Source of the DNA: Plakobranchus ocellatus
Lineage: Eukaryota > Mollusca > Gastropoda > Plakobranchidae
Assembly: GCA_019648995.1 (NCBI GenBank)
Contig: BLXT01008342.1
Location: 643,925 to 688,878 of the forward strand
Length of the DNA stretch: 44,954 bases
Reading direction: 5' to 3'
Position numbers and translations under genes: made by a program. This document shows positions 1 through 12,820 of the stretch, piece by piece (position 1 is the first letter of the stretch; the number at the start of each line of letters is the position of its first letter). The notes under the pieces were generated by a model. It searched no databases. It saw only the letters and a program-made list of their open reading frames with translations, and had not been told where the DNA came from.

Positions 1-16
1 CCCCCCCCCCCCCCCC
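1..16. repeat. poly-C tract at window edge
   Basis: Sixteen C residues open the window. The only N gap inside the window is also bounded by poly-C, so this is probably a contig edge and not a biological feature. Confidence 0.7.
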
Positions 17-1117
17 GAGCCATGTAAACACGTGCGCACACATCATGCATGCCGACGTTACCATCTGTGCGTACACTCAGCGCAGACAAAGAGCATGTGT
101 GATTGTGAAAACCAAGTATCCTTCCACACACAAGATGACACTGACAGCCATGCCCTTCCTTGAGCAAGTGGGTTGTGCTGTTCTCAGTGTGTGTAATACA
201 CCTATACTGTGGTAATCACTCACCTGCACAACAGTACAGTGTGTAATCCTTATTTTAGACTTAGTAGATATGAAACTATTGAAACTAAACTGGCTAAGCA
301 TGGCCAGCAAATGGCTAAACACATGTCATATTTTCAAATGTCATTGTGTTTGCATCATGTTTTTAACTTCAGAGCTTCGTTAAGCCCGAGGTTTACGTCA
401 GTTTTTGCTCGCTAAATCAAGGGTTCTAATACTAATGTGTAGTAGTATAAAACAAGCCATCAAAATGCTTTCATTATGGCCAAGGTTTTGTTATGGTTTA
501 TCACCCCATTGTTTAGTTAAAATGTTGATTGATTACATAATGAACACTAAAATTAGGTGTTATGAATGATAATTTTTCAGAAATTTCGAAAATGGGTCAA
601 AAAGCCCAGGCAGCAATGGTTGTTGAGCTTAAAATAGCCCAGGCATGAGTGAGTTAAGTTTCTGGCAGTGGCTCATTGCCTGTGTACATGGGCTCCAACT
701 TAGAGGCTAGGCTGATATTTTACTGGTATTATTGGCGCAAAAAAGACCATACATTTAACTGCAAACAAGCAAGCAAACTTAACTCCAGTAATAATTTAGA
801 ATTCATGAAACCTGATACTTTAATGCCATGAATCTGTCATTACATTGTATTACATACAATGTCTTATTTTAATTTGAGGTCAAGAGAGAAATAAAAATTT
901 TATGCATGTTGCAAAAAGTGTAATCTTGTTTCCTTTTCTTATTTAGTATACTTGAAAATAATTGTAGATTTAAATATAGCAACAGTGTATATGCGTGAAT
1001 CCACCTATCCACTCACTCAATCTTCCTCTTTCTTTTTTTTTCTCTTTCTGTGATCATGTTGCTCCTTTCGTTTATAAGTCATTTTAAGGTTTCCTGTTTC
1101 CTCATCTTTATTCTCAG
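17..1117 (+). other. Probable THUMPD1 intron / upstream DNA
   Basis: No exon could be supported here. The last part (about 1019-1117) is rich in T and C and ends in an AG at 1116-1117, as expected of an intron running into the THUMPD1 exon. I looked for the N-terminal THUMPD1 coding part and did not find it, so earlier exons probably lie before base 1. Confidence 0.5.
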
Positions 1118-1981
1118 ACTAAGCCTACTGAAGACCAGACAGCTTCCACTGAATGTGAAGAGTCAGTGGGAGAAAGTGATGAAGACTGTGAGGATATTGA
1201 GAAAGCATTGGAAAAAGAAGTGGATGGCATGAAGAACATTGCTCCAACAGAGAAACGTTTTCAGAATATTGCTACAAAAGCCAAGAACCTCATCTTTATT
1301 CGTACAACATTGCAAGATCCTGTAAAAGTCGTGACAACTATCATGGAGGACATAGCACAGCGCAAGCTGAAAAGAGCACGTTATGCTGCGCGCATGTTAC
1401 CCATTGTGGGAACTTGTAAAGCTCAAACTGCTGCTATAGCAGAGCTTGCTAAAAGTGCATTAGAACCATTCTTTGCTAAAGAAAATCCTGATGCTCCGTC
1501 ATCTTTTACAGTCATGTACAAATCAAGAAACAACAATGGAACTACATGTGGGAAAGAATCAGTTATACGGGCTGTGAAGAAAGAAATTTTTTCCATAAAC
1601 CCAGATGTGAAGCTTTCATGGTATGAGTATGATGTGGCTATTTTGGTGGAAATAGTGTGCACAGTTTGTTGTTTATGTTTAGCACCGCAGTATAACAGGC
1701 TGCGCAAATTCAATTTTCAAGAACTTGCACAGGGGCCAAAAATGCTAAAAAGTGAGCAGGATTGTGACAGTGGAGAGCTAAAGGTAGAACTCATAAATAA
1801 TGAACAGGTTGACTGCAAAATCAATACTTCTGAGGACCCTGCAAATGAAACAGCTGAGAATGTCAGCACCCTTGTTGTAGGAAACCAAGAGCTAGCAAAT
1901 GACAAGCCTGATATGAAGGAAACTCTTGTGACGGAAATAGCCCATGAAAATGAGAGAGCTCATGTGGAAGGAACCAGTTGA
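1118..1981 (+). CDS. THUMPD1: THUMPD1, last coding exon (5' partial)
   Basis: THUMPD1 (yeast Tan1) binds tRNA through its THUMP domain and guides the NAT10/Kre33 acetyltransferase to make N4-acetylcytidine in tRNA-Ser and tRNA-Leu. The exon follows a pyrimidine-rich AG at 1116-1117 and stays open for 287 codons to TGA at 1979-1981. An acidic stretch (EESVGESDEDCEDIEKAL, residues 14-31) is followed by the family motifs NLIFIRT (57-63), MLPIVGTCKA (93-102), YKSRNNN and LVEIVCTVCCLCL, then the closing RKFNFQEL. The last 80 residues are a polar acidic tail, as in animal homologues. A GTG at 1166 is not a real start, because the frame is open back to the splice site. The N-terminal part of the protein is missing from the window. 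The family call is firm; the exon border is by inspection. Confidence 0.9.
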   Translation, partial: TKPTEDQTASTECEESVGESDEDCEDIEKALEKEVDGMKNIAPTEKRFQNIATKAKNLIFIRTTLQDPVKVVTTIMEDIAQRKLKRARYAARMLPIVGTCKAQTAAIAELAKSALEPFFAKENPDAPSSFTVMYKSRNNNGTTCGKESVIRAVKKEIFSINPDVKLSWYEYDVAILVEIVCTVCCLCLAPQYNRLRKFNFQELAQGPKMLKSEQDCDSGELKVELINNEQVDCKINTSEDPANETAENVSTLVVGNQELANDKPDMKETLVTEIAHENERAHVEGTS

Positions 1982-2264
1982 AAGATTTCATCATGCACTT
2001 CTCGGCTGAAAATGGAGTGACAATTACAGTGACTGTTAAGCATCTAATAGTGATCGCCGCAAAGTCACATTGGTGAATAAAAGTGAATTGTAGATTGAAT
2101 CTAATGAAACTATACAAATTGCTCATGTTGGAGGGCTAGAACCTATAAAGAGAAGTAATGTTCCTTAACCTCCAGTATCTAAAAATGAATCAGATTCTGA
2201 AGATGCAAAACTGAAGAAAAAGCTTGATAAGATTTACTTCAGATGTTTGAAAAGTGAAGTAAAT

Positions 2265-2270
2265 AATAAA
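2265..2270 (+). terminator. Candidate THUMPD1 poly(A) signal
   Basis: AATAAA lies 284 nt after the THUMPD1 stop. Another AATAAA occurs at 2076-2081. Which one is used, if either, cannot be told from sequence. Confidence 0.3.
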
Positions 2271-2299
2271 AGTGACAGAAAAATCTGTCAGTGCATTCA

Positions 2300-4548
2300 T
2301 AAACAAATGTGCAAGTGGTTTATCTTTCAGCATACATTTCATTTTCAAGAAAGTATATTCTGTTCTATTGCTAAATTCAAATACAATAACAAATTAATAT
2401 TATTATAATTGTCTTTGTTTTTTTTTTTATAATCACCCATTTAAAATGAAGTTGATCAGCAAAAACTATAAGGTAAAGACACCAAAAGCTATCTCTTAAT
2501 TCAGATCAGGCAGCTTTCTGATTGTCAGTGAAAACTTCTTTATTTATCTATTTCTCTGTGTGTGTTTAAAAAAGAAAAGGTTTGGAAGAGTATGGGATAT
2601 GATTATAGTCTTAAAGAATTATCCTGCTGAACAGCTGGTATTACAATTTGTCTATCTTTTGTAACTTTAGGGTTATTCAGTATTATGTAAGGCAAAGTTT
2701 TGAGAGAAAATTTAACATTTTCTTTTAGGCACAGCACACCGTAAAATCATTTATAACACTCAAAATTATGCATTATAACTCTCAGCAGGCATGTGGTTTA
2801 TATGAAGCAAAGAATGTAAAAACATGTATTTTTAAGCTATCAATTGCAAGTTTTTCTTAATACAGAACACTTCAAGGTCTGATTTGGAAAAGGTAGGTCT
2901 AGATGTTGAAGGCGAAGTCTAAGACATATCATAATAGTAGTCTTTTAATTAATATCACCACCTGACATTAAAAATGACCTCTGTCTGAAAATGCATCATT
3001 TTACACACAGATTTGTAAAACCCAGTGCACCCACGTTGTGTAGATATGGTGCTATCTCATTTTTTTCATCTGTTTATTAACAGTATGCTGTTCTTTTTTA
3101 TTAAGGCTGAGGATACAGATGTCACAGTTCTCAATTTTTCAAGCCCAGATTCTTATTTAACTTCTGGGAGAGTCTAGATCTACACATATGAACTGTTTGT
3201 GCTTGGCATGTAGTCTATGGGGAAAAAGGGCACAGCATTACACTCAGCATCATTAACTTTTATAGTAATATTAAATGATGCACCTAAATCTAGGCTTATT
3301 CATATTTTATGTTCGAGATCATTGAAGGGGACACTTTTTTGTGACTCCCAGATTTTATTATCATAACAGGGAGAAGCAGTTTCAATAATGGTAATTTCAA
3401 AAACAAATTATATGACATAAATAAGGAGATAAACAGAACTTTTCAAATCTCTCATAACAGCAACAGTTTTCATTATTTAAGTTATGATTAAAAATTGGCA
3501 ATTATTTAATGTAATATTCTTTGAGTGAAAGCTGAAAAAACTTGAGCTAAACTTGAACAAATTCAAAATTTTGTTATAAGTGTGTGTCTGCCAATTTTTA
3601 ACTGTAATTATTGTAAGTTTAAATCATCATGAAGTTGGCACCTCAATGATTTGGAAAAAAAAAAACGTCTGTGTAACAAATGAGAGAAACAAAAAAAAAT
3701 TGTCAATTCAGTTTTCTGCTTTTTCAATTAAATAATTTTTTCAAATGCAGCTCAAACAAAATTATGTGCTAAAATGTCAATATTGCCCTTTTATGCCGCT
3801 ACTTTTTAAGTGTATTTTACTACATGTAATTAAAACTCGCACTGCTCTAAGTGTATTTAATAATTTTTTTATCTTGGTAGGTTTCAAGAAAATCCATTGT
3901 GTGCATTGTGGGTGAAATGGGGTTTAGTGTGTATGTTTGAGTGAATGAATAGTGGGAATGCTTTGGCTGGGATGCAGGTAGCTTGGTAACCTAAATAAGA
4001 TCCATAGGCAAATTAAGTGATACTGATATGCTTGAAACCAGCTGTCTGATAAAACAGTTCTTGAGAACTACAATTTTAAAATTAAATACCGAGGACTGTG
4101 CTCTGATCATTATCCATAATGGCCTTTCAAGCAGCACAACGAACAATGATGAGTGTTGCATATTGTACCTTTGCAATTTTTCTCCTTGAAAAAATTTAGT
4201 CCTCACACTCTCTGGTTTGTTTAAGATTGAATTGAATTGATAACAACCAATAAATATATACTAAATAACTTTTCAGTGGTGATAGGAAGAAATGATAGGT
4301 GAGAGCATAGCTTCTCAAAAAAAAAAAAAAAGCCTGATGCTTCCATACTCTGAACTCTGATTACTTTTATATTGTACCACCTGTTTTAATTGCCTAAAAA
4401 CCGAGGCTATGATTGCTCCTCTATTTTATGATGGAAGAGAGGAAAATACATAGCAACTGCCCTGGTGCAAAAGCTGTACCTCCAAAGATTAGGAAATGAG
4501 CCTTGGATCTTTTTTTTTTGTACAGCCTTCATATTTATAGGTATTTGA
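2300..4548. other. AT-rich intergenic DNA
   Basis: No convincing reading frame, RNA gene or repeat structure was seen. Short A and T runs are common. It may include distal 3' UTR of THUMPD1. Confidence 0.5.
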
Positions 4549-4549
4549 C

Positions 4550-4797
4550 CCTATCCATACGTGTGGGGTAATTTTGTAACCCCAAGGCTTGTTTATAATT
4601 TTTAAAAAATACTTAAAATGGGAATTTTTCTTTCAGCTTCTCAGGATTCCTCAAAAATTCAATTTGACATTTGATTACATAATAATGATTGACAGGAAAT
4701 CAATATTTAACTGAGCTGAGGTCATTTCCGAAACCCTCCATTATTTTTTACTATGTAAAGTATGGGGTGATTTTGTTACCCCTGACGTACGGATAGG
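4550..4797. mobile_element. Candidate short inverted-repeat element (MITE-like)
   Basis: The left end, 4550-4583, opens CCTATCCATACGT and continues to a GGGGTAA block. The right end, 4764-4797, is its inverted partner (GGGGTGATTTTGTTACCCC followed by GACGTACGGATAGG). The outer 22 bases pair with three mismatches. The 180 bp between has no coding potential. No clear target duplication was found, so the class is unknown. Confidence 0.5.
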
Positions 4798-4915
4798 TAT
4801 GTAGCGATTTTTTTATAAGTTTGGGGGCATGCAGTTACCCCCGATGTGCATATAAGACTATATTGATATTAAATTGTGGGAGCACTCAGTTAACCCTGAC
4901 GTACAGATACGACAA
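4764..4915. repeat. Three diverged tandem hairpin units
   Basis: Units begin near 4764, 4823 and 4878. Each has a G-rich arm, a spacer of about ten bases and a matching C-rich arm (for example GGGGGCATGCAGTTACCCCC), followed by a version of TGACGTACGGATA. Spacing is about 56-59 bp. The first unit is also the right end of the inverted-repeat element beside it. Confidence 0.5.
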
Positions 4916-5537
4916 TAAAATACCTCGTACCGATATGGTTAAAATAGATTTTGAGTTCCAAATAAAGCACTGGCTACTTCAGTTCTGCATGTCATCTTCT
5001 AAATGATGATTTAGTTTCAAATTTTGAATAATAACACTTATGTATTCAGTAACACTTTTATAAGTTATTGTTCTGAGAATTCTTGCTCATCTTATTGTAA
5101 AGATATTAAGTTTGAACTTGAAGTGGAAGCTAATTTTTAACAAATTAAAAACAATCTTTTAAATTTTCACAGACTTGCATGGGTGAAGCTTATTCAAGGC
5201 TATAGTATGAGAATCTTCCACCCATATAATACTTGTCTATTTTAAATTCATATCAAATAAAATCTACAAGTAAGTGAGGCAAAAGCTGAAATTCATTTAT
5301 TATAGATAAGTATAAAGTTTTTATATGCTCGTTTCCAGAAAAAAAATAGTTTAATGGACATATAAAAGTGCCATTACCACCATAAAAGATTTCAAAAAAT
5401 ATAATTATGATAAGCAAAATTTTATCTCACAGGTTAAGTTTACATATACATAAATATGAATTGCATAATAGTATATATATATATATCAAATGCATATTAT
5501 TAATATTAGCTATACGTATTAATAAAGATACGTTCTT

Positions 5538-6885
5538 AGGCTAGTAGCCCACTGTGTTTGGGTTTTCACCAAATTCCTAGTCCTCTCAGTCAAAACTCTT
5601 TTAAAGCTTATTTTGGCAGACTAGATATTGCATGTTCTGTCTGATCACAAGCAGAAAATCATGGGAGATCTTATGCAAAAGTGTATTATTTTGTACTGAT
5701 AATATTGATTAAAACAAAATAAGACAAAAAAAAATCAAATATTTGGATTCATCCACTTACAATGAAAATGTATGAGGGAAGAAAAAATTTGATGAACTGT
5801 TTTGTCTTTTTAGATCCTATGTTATTTTCCAAGATATATACATTAAAACACACCTAAACCAAAAAGAAATTGAAGAGCTTTCCGTTTTTCCTCTTATTCT
5901 TTCTTATTAAACATGCGGTAAACCGAAAGTGTTGGGTGCCTTAGCGAAATAAAAAGTACATGGAAAGCCCAGAGACTGTATTTTTTTACATACCATACCA
6001 TGCCCTTCCCTTTCTCTCTCCCATTGCTCCATGCAAACCAAATACTGTTACCGTTACCTCATGTCACACTACAGCAAGCCAGGCCTGATGTCTGGCTAGG
6101 TCTAGGTCTACTGCACACACCTGCCCTTCCCTTCTCTTCCACCTCTCAATTACGCAGCAGGACCATGACACACACCTCCCTATATGTCTAGGTCATGTCA
6201 CCACAAAACTAAGCAAAGGCCGTTGCATCACAGCCGGTAATAAAGCCATCTCTCTTGATGAGGACTTCGGTACCAGAAAACTTGCTTAGGCAATGATGAA
6301 ATTGTGAAAGCTCTATTATTCTAGACTGATAACGGGCACAAGAACCTCTTAACTGAAGGGAAAGAGATTGATAAAAAAGAGAGAAAGATGGGTGGATAGG
6401 CGTGTGCATTCACATTGTGTTGTGGCGATGGGGGGGGGGATTGGTTTAACTTAATAATTCAGGAGTTGGTTACTAACTAATCCTACTTATTTAATGCGCT
6501 ATGCTTAAACCAAAATAGAAATCATATTCCCTAGAATTTCGGTTTAAATGTGTACCATTGTAATTCATAATACTCTCGTAACACCTTTTTATGAAGTAAA
6601 TGTCTTTTGAAAAAAGAAATCAATCTCAGAGGCCACATCTATGGTGGGGTGTACAAAACGAAATGGAATTAAAAAAAATAAGAAGGAGGATACAATGTTA
6701 GATCTGTAGTATGTCTGGCCTCATCAACCTGATGCAGGAAGTTGAGACTCGGTGGAGTAGTCTTCTTAATAATTTCTTTTTTCCCCAAATCTGGGCCTTA
6801 CTATTTTATTTGATGAGTTTTGGACCCAATTAGGGTGTTTTCCAAAATGATGTAAAATAGTTTTATCACAGTGGGCCACTAGCCT
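5538..6885. mobile_element. Candidate inverted-repeat element, 1.35 kb
   Basis: AGGCTAGTAGCCCACTGTG at 5538-5556 is matched in inverted orientation at 6867-6885 with one mismatch in 19. The interior holds a less AT-rich patch (about 5990-6440) with no recognisable protein. The inverted pair is seen directly; that it is a transposon is an inference. Confidence 0.4.
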
Positions 6886-9800
6886 TAGTCTTAAACATAG
6901 TTTGTCATAAAATTATATTTTAATTTTTCAAATCTGGAATGTATCAAATCACAATTACATTAAAAGCAATTAAAATAATTTTTAACCACAACCATTATAA
7001 GTACTGGGAATATGCTATGATAAATTCAACAGCCTAAAAATTAAGTACATTTGTAACAATCATATATTTAGGGCATTCCATATTATACAATTTTGCATTT
7101 AAATCAAAAGCACAAGTATCAGATTATCCTGCACATTTTTTCCCCTGAAAGAACTGTTAAAAGCCATAATTGTTCAACTACAGTCAACTACAGTTTTCAT
7201 TTTGGGCCCTAGCATATGCCTCTGGAAGGCCAACACAGGCAAATTGCTTGAGAGAGCTGGATTTTACTCAGGCTTCTTATTGATCACAATGCATATGACC
7301 TTCAAAAAGACAATATGTTTTCCTCAGTTGCTTCCGTCAAGATTAAAGCTTGGATTTCTCTCGAGTCAACAAAAGAAGCTATGGCTTAACAAGATTTTGC
7401 CTTATAGTGGATAAAAACGTATATCATATGGAAGAGGCAATCTTGATTTAAATTGCATTAGGTAATCTTAAACACATGAAATTAAAGAACCAGTTTTCTT
7501 GAATGGAAGCAAGATATTTTTAAATACAATAGATGCAGATCTCTCAACAGCTTGTTATGCAAACATGCAAAGCAAATGGGTGAATGTTATTGTAACATAA
7601 TGTTTAAGCATAAGCCTACAGAAAATCCAAAAGCTCATTTTTTTTTTTCTGGTAGTGTTACAATTAAAAAAGACTGTCATGTAAATTAAGATTTAAGAAC
7701 AAATAATTTGAATTTCCAAATGCCTTTTTAAAGACAAAAAAGAGCTGCATCACAAAGCAACCAGATAATTAAATAACATAAATCATTGACTGTGGATTGG
7801 TTGGACAAGATAACAAAAAGAATTTTTTAAAAAAATTTCAAATCTGATACTCATCCAATGTTTGAATGTTGCCTTAAAAAAATCACAGCCAAAGTCATAC
7901 TAAAAAAAATAAAAAAAATAATTCCCCAGCATAGTATTAATATTCAATATGATAAGTAAGATTTTCGTATCAATCCCTAAACTCAATTCTATCACTGAAT
8001 TTCTACACTAAATTTTGCTACAGATTTAGACATAAAGTTAGTATGAATGCATGTTTATTTGCAACATACTTATGTAACTGTGCAACAAAGCATACAGCTG
8101 TTTATAAATATTTTGTGTCGTGCATGCCAACACCAAATAAGCTACTCTATTTCACCAAGCATGCTACACCTGCAACTAGTAAAGACATCTTTGGCAAAAG
8201 CAATGTGAAGGAAAAAGGAGCTAACAATGGCTGAGAGGGACATTACCCACTACACTCGATATTTTCAGAAAAACATGTCAAATTTGCATTACTGGATTAA
8301 GGTATTAGATTTCTGATAAACAGAAATAATCATGCAGATAAAATGAAAATACAGACCTAAGTCTACACATTGCAAATCCTTTTATCCTATAGCGTTATCT
8401 ACTTTCAGCAGCTGATCAGCTTTCAATGAGATTAATATATTTTGACTGCTTGCTAACTTGAAACTGTCTAAGGAAAATGAGTAGTAGTACCGATAGAGGT
8501 GATATTTCTTAGATGAAAAGGATACAAAAAATGTCTACAACTTTCAAAAGAAGCTGCAAAGTTAAGATGTACTTTATAGATAATAATTAGTATTTATACT
8601 GATTATACAATATCTTTAGATAAATATCTTGGAAAAACATATACAAAATATTGTTATAAAGGGATGTTTACTTATTATTGAGAAGTAAATATAGTTAAAA
8701 ATCAATAAGGAATGAACAAGCTGGAATGTGTTACAAGTACATTACCAAAATACCAACACCATACAGATTTGATATTACAGTGTTACAAAGAAATATCAAA
8801 AACAATAAAAGATCATTACAAAAAGATAGCAATAAATGGGGAATCATAATTAGTGCATGAAACAATTGGCAAATTTGCACAATATGTGAAATGTCACATA
8901 AAACGTCATCAGTTTTTGAAAAATGTAACAAAAAAGAAATTTTCAAATCCAAATTTGAACGATCAAATGTTGTTTTTGCCTCCAGCTTTTAAAAAAAATT
9001 TCATTTTGGGAGAAACAATCGTCCATTTATTTATATATTTTTGAAAGTTTTGTCCTCAAACCTTCACATGATTGCTCAAATCTTGGGCATTTGTTTCATT
9101 AACTAATTATATTCAAAAGCAAAAATCTAAGTAGCATTGCATTGTACAGCTAATAAGCCTAAATTTTTAGAACTATTGAAATGCCATGTAAATTTTAACA
9201 AGACCACAAACAATCTTTAGGAGTGTTAAATGACAGAAACTAAGTAGATAGATAATCAAACCCTCATAATTATGTGCATGTGTAAAACTTGTAAGTAACA
9301 ATAAAACATGGAATAAATCTCATTTGGTGTAAATGATAAGATAATACAATTAGGCCTGTAGAAATAGTCTAAAGAGATCCATACAGCTAAGAGGTACTTT
9401 CATAAAAATATTGGTAAAAATTTTCATTCTTGAAAAAAAAAAGGGATTTTTATAAGTTTGTGCGTTCAGATCTATCTTCCTTGAATATCTATCTTCATTG
9501 AATATGTATCTTCATCTTAGCTTTCTCTAAGATAAGAGTCAATTTCTTAAAAATGTGCATACATGAAAAAGAAATACGAGATTTCACTGTAGAATTCAAT
9601 ACTATAAAAATTTTTCAAAAAATTGCAGTGTGGCAATGACAAAAAAAAAACAAACCAGACATTGCAAAAATTCTTTTCTTGAGGTAAAGGACTCAAATAC
9701 AAGAGGAAAAGGCCTATTTTTTTAATGAGTTTTTCTTTCTCATACTTCTTGACAGTTTAGTAACTGAAAATGGATATTATTATTCAAAGCTGTTTCACTA

Positions 9801-11565
9801 GATTGAACACTATCTTAGAATGTGCAAAACCATTTTTTTCAAAAGTAGGATTGACGGCAAAAAATTCAATTATTTAAATTATATAGTCTTAAACCTTTAC
9901 CATTAGATTAAAAACCGTACTTTAAAATAAGAAACATTGCAATATTTGGATCTTTACAGCTTCCATTTGTAAAACATTACGGTTACTGTAATGTGTACTA
10001 TAAATGCATAAAAATAGTCAAAGAAAATCTTTCAAGCATTAATAAAATTGTAAAAAGTATGCATCAAAACCATTAAGTGAAAAAAAGGCTGTAAAGGATA
10101 GTAAATGTAAAAAATGTGCTGAACTTACAATTTTCTTCAACAAATACCACTTACTTTTTTCTGCTTCAAAGATTCATGAAATTTTCTTTAAAGTATCCAT
10201 CAAAATATTTCAGGAAACAACAAAACGCATAGCAAGAGTGGGAAAGATTTGTTGAGTCACAACCTTTGGCAATTGGAAACAAAAACAGTGCTCTGCTTAA
10301 CAAGGCAACATTAGGCTCCATATAAAATAAAAGTAGATGTTTGAGAGGAGTAGTAAATACAATTATTGGCTAAATGAAATGGTGATCAAACCCAATTAAT
10401 TTTAATTCAAGCATGAAAACTTGAAGTAAGCCTAGATTTCTTGGATTGTTTCATTCATCTGCTAACAACTTTGACAAAATTAACTGAATCAAAAGTAAAT
10501 CAGGATACTCATAAATTAATGATAGCAACTGTACGCAGTATTTTAAAAAGATGCACCCTTTACCCCCAGAATTCCTGTTTGTGTTATCAAACTCTAGAGG
10601 TATTCTTTATTTTATGCTAGAAAAAAAATGTTAAAAGTCATTACCTTACTATATGCAAGTATGTAAAATACATCTATTAGTGTCATCAAAATTGAAAAAT
10701 AATGCACTCTTGCACAGATTAAAAAAACAAACACAAGTACTGAATACAGTATACCTATTAACCTATTACAGCGAAATGATAAGCAGTATCGTCCACACAC
10801 TTAACGCTGATGATACTGCTCTTTATTTGGCTACCGCAGATATTCACAAGGGTTTGCTGTAAAAATCTCTGATATGTTTATTCCAATTTGCAGTTTGAAA
10901 ATTGTACTTTTTTTAGTTTTAAAAAAAATTGGTTAAGCTGTAGGCGTCTGTAAAAGTATTCACAGTTGCTAATGACTGATTACCCTATTTGCTTCACAAA
11001 CATAAAAGCAGTAACTTTTCAAGTACATGTATCTAGGCTTTTCACGATTTAAGAACCCATGAAATACCAAATGCTAGACCATAAACGAAAGTGAATTTTC
11101 ATGGCAAGTTGGCATAATTTTCTGTGTAAAAATAAAAAAAAAAAAATAACAACAACTTTTTTTTTTACAATTCTTTTGATGAAGACATGACGAAAGAAAG
11201 AAACATTTGGAAGCTGTGTTCATATATTATAGACATCCTAATAAAGAGGAAAATCACTACTTTAATTTTTTTCCTCCTCTTATCAATACTTTACCACGCT
11301 AGTTTACAATCAAGAAAATACATAATTATTATTATCAAAACTAACATGTTATCTCGCCATCTTAGCCTTACAACCTGTTAAATTTTCCATATAACAAACA
11401 GTATATTGACACTATAATAGAAAGGGCGATTTAATGTGAAAAAATGTACAAAATATGAAATTAAAAATAACCCAAGAGAACTAACTTCTCTTCGTTCACT
11501 TAAGCAGGAATATGCTTCTGAGATGATGTCATTTTTTGTGTCAAATTAAGGGTTTTCTTTTTATT
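6886..11565. other. AT-rich DNA without recognisable genes
   Basis: About 4.7 kb with only short chance frames and many A runs on the + strand. Part may belong to a long 3' UTR of the receptor gene on the - strand, but nothing in the sequence proves this. Confidence 0.45.
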
Positions 11566-12820
11566 ATATGTGTACTGGCCTAGGAAAAGCGTGGAATTGT
11601 CGGAAATTTTACATTTCCAGGTGTTTATTTGTTTTAAAAATACTGATAATGGCGCTGGATATGCTTTTTAAATCATGAAAATAGTTCATAAGTTATTTTT
11701 TAATGAATTTTTAAGATGACAGACAACTGGATACTAAAACTGAGAAAATCGGCTTTAAAGATTTGCAAGTGGTTTTTTATTATAACACAATAGAATATAT
11801 ATAAAAAAATAAACCATAAAGGGAAAAATTGAAGAAAATTGTTGAATCCAGTTCTTCATCTGATTCATTTTTTTTGGTGAAATACTCAGTGACAACAGCA
11901 ATTAGATCTAGGTCCTCTCTATCTGTGTTGAAAAATCTCGGAATTGAGGAGAGGCCATTTTTTCCCTAGGTCAGTGATGTAGTGATGTAGTTCTATTTTT
12001 ATCTCACGTTAATGTGAAATCAATAATAGTTTTGGAATGGCTATATTTTAGTTCTTTTCTTTAAAATAGATAATAAGGATGTGCATATTGTTGTTGAGTA
12101 TTGTAGATCTAAGCCCATAGTTACTCTTAAAACGCCGGCTTTTTTGGTAGTGCGGACGCTTTTCACAACTTCGACCCAAATCGTTAGATATGTATTAATA
12201 CGCGCATCTTGGATACTGTAAACACTGACGTAAAACCGTTTTAAAACCCTTAAACGGTAATCCAACTCCCGCAAATATGTAATTATTTCATTTCAGATGT
12301 ATACGAGATGCATATTTGCTCTCAAAAATTGAATTGAGTTTACAAGGCCTTTTAGGTGCCTAAATCAGATGTTCAGAATGTCCACATTTTTACCTTCCAA
12401 AAACATGATACGAAAATGTTTACCGTATGCACAGTACTCGTAGTTTAGAAATATTCATGCGCACTTATTCCCACGGTGTAGCTGAAAAAAATTCCTTTCC
12501 ATTAATATATGATACCTTATGACACGTGTGATTTTTAAGCCTACGCAGTGACCTCAAGAGACTACTTTTAAGCCCACGTAGTTAGGCCAATTTCGGAGCT
12601 ATTTGTTGGTGAAAGACCTCACAAGAAAATTAAAAAAAAAAAATATTTCAAGCATTTTTTCACTATAGATATTTAAGGAAACGATGAAATAAATGTTGTA
12701 GATGATGAGGACACACAGAACTCATTTTTTGACCGATGGCCATTTTTCGTCTATTTTGGGTTATATCTCAGAACCGGCAACTGTGACAATTCCGCGCTTT
12801 TCCCAGGCAGCCACACATAT
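11566..12820. mobile_element. Candidate DNA transposon remnant with ~36 bp inverted ends
   Basis: The left end, 11566-11601, contains CCTAGGAAAAGCGTGG then AATTGTC. The inverted partner at 12785-12820 reads, on the other strand, CCTGGGAAAAGCGCGG then AATTGTC. The outermost ATATGTGT also matches. The 23 bp core has two mismatches. No transposase was recognised inside and no clear target duplication was found. Confidence 0.5.

Noticed and set aside
1166-1168. GTG as the THUMPD1 start codon
   Set aside because: The frame is open upstream to a good splice acceptor and the protein lacks its N-terminal part, so this is an internal exon position.
10653-10862. A + strand frame containing NADDTALYLA, reminiscent of a reverse transcriptase YADD box
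   Set aside because: The tyrosine is missing and no other reverse transcriptase motif lies before or after it, so it is most likely chance.
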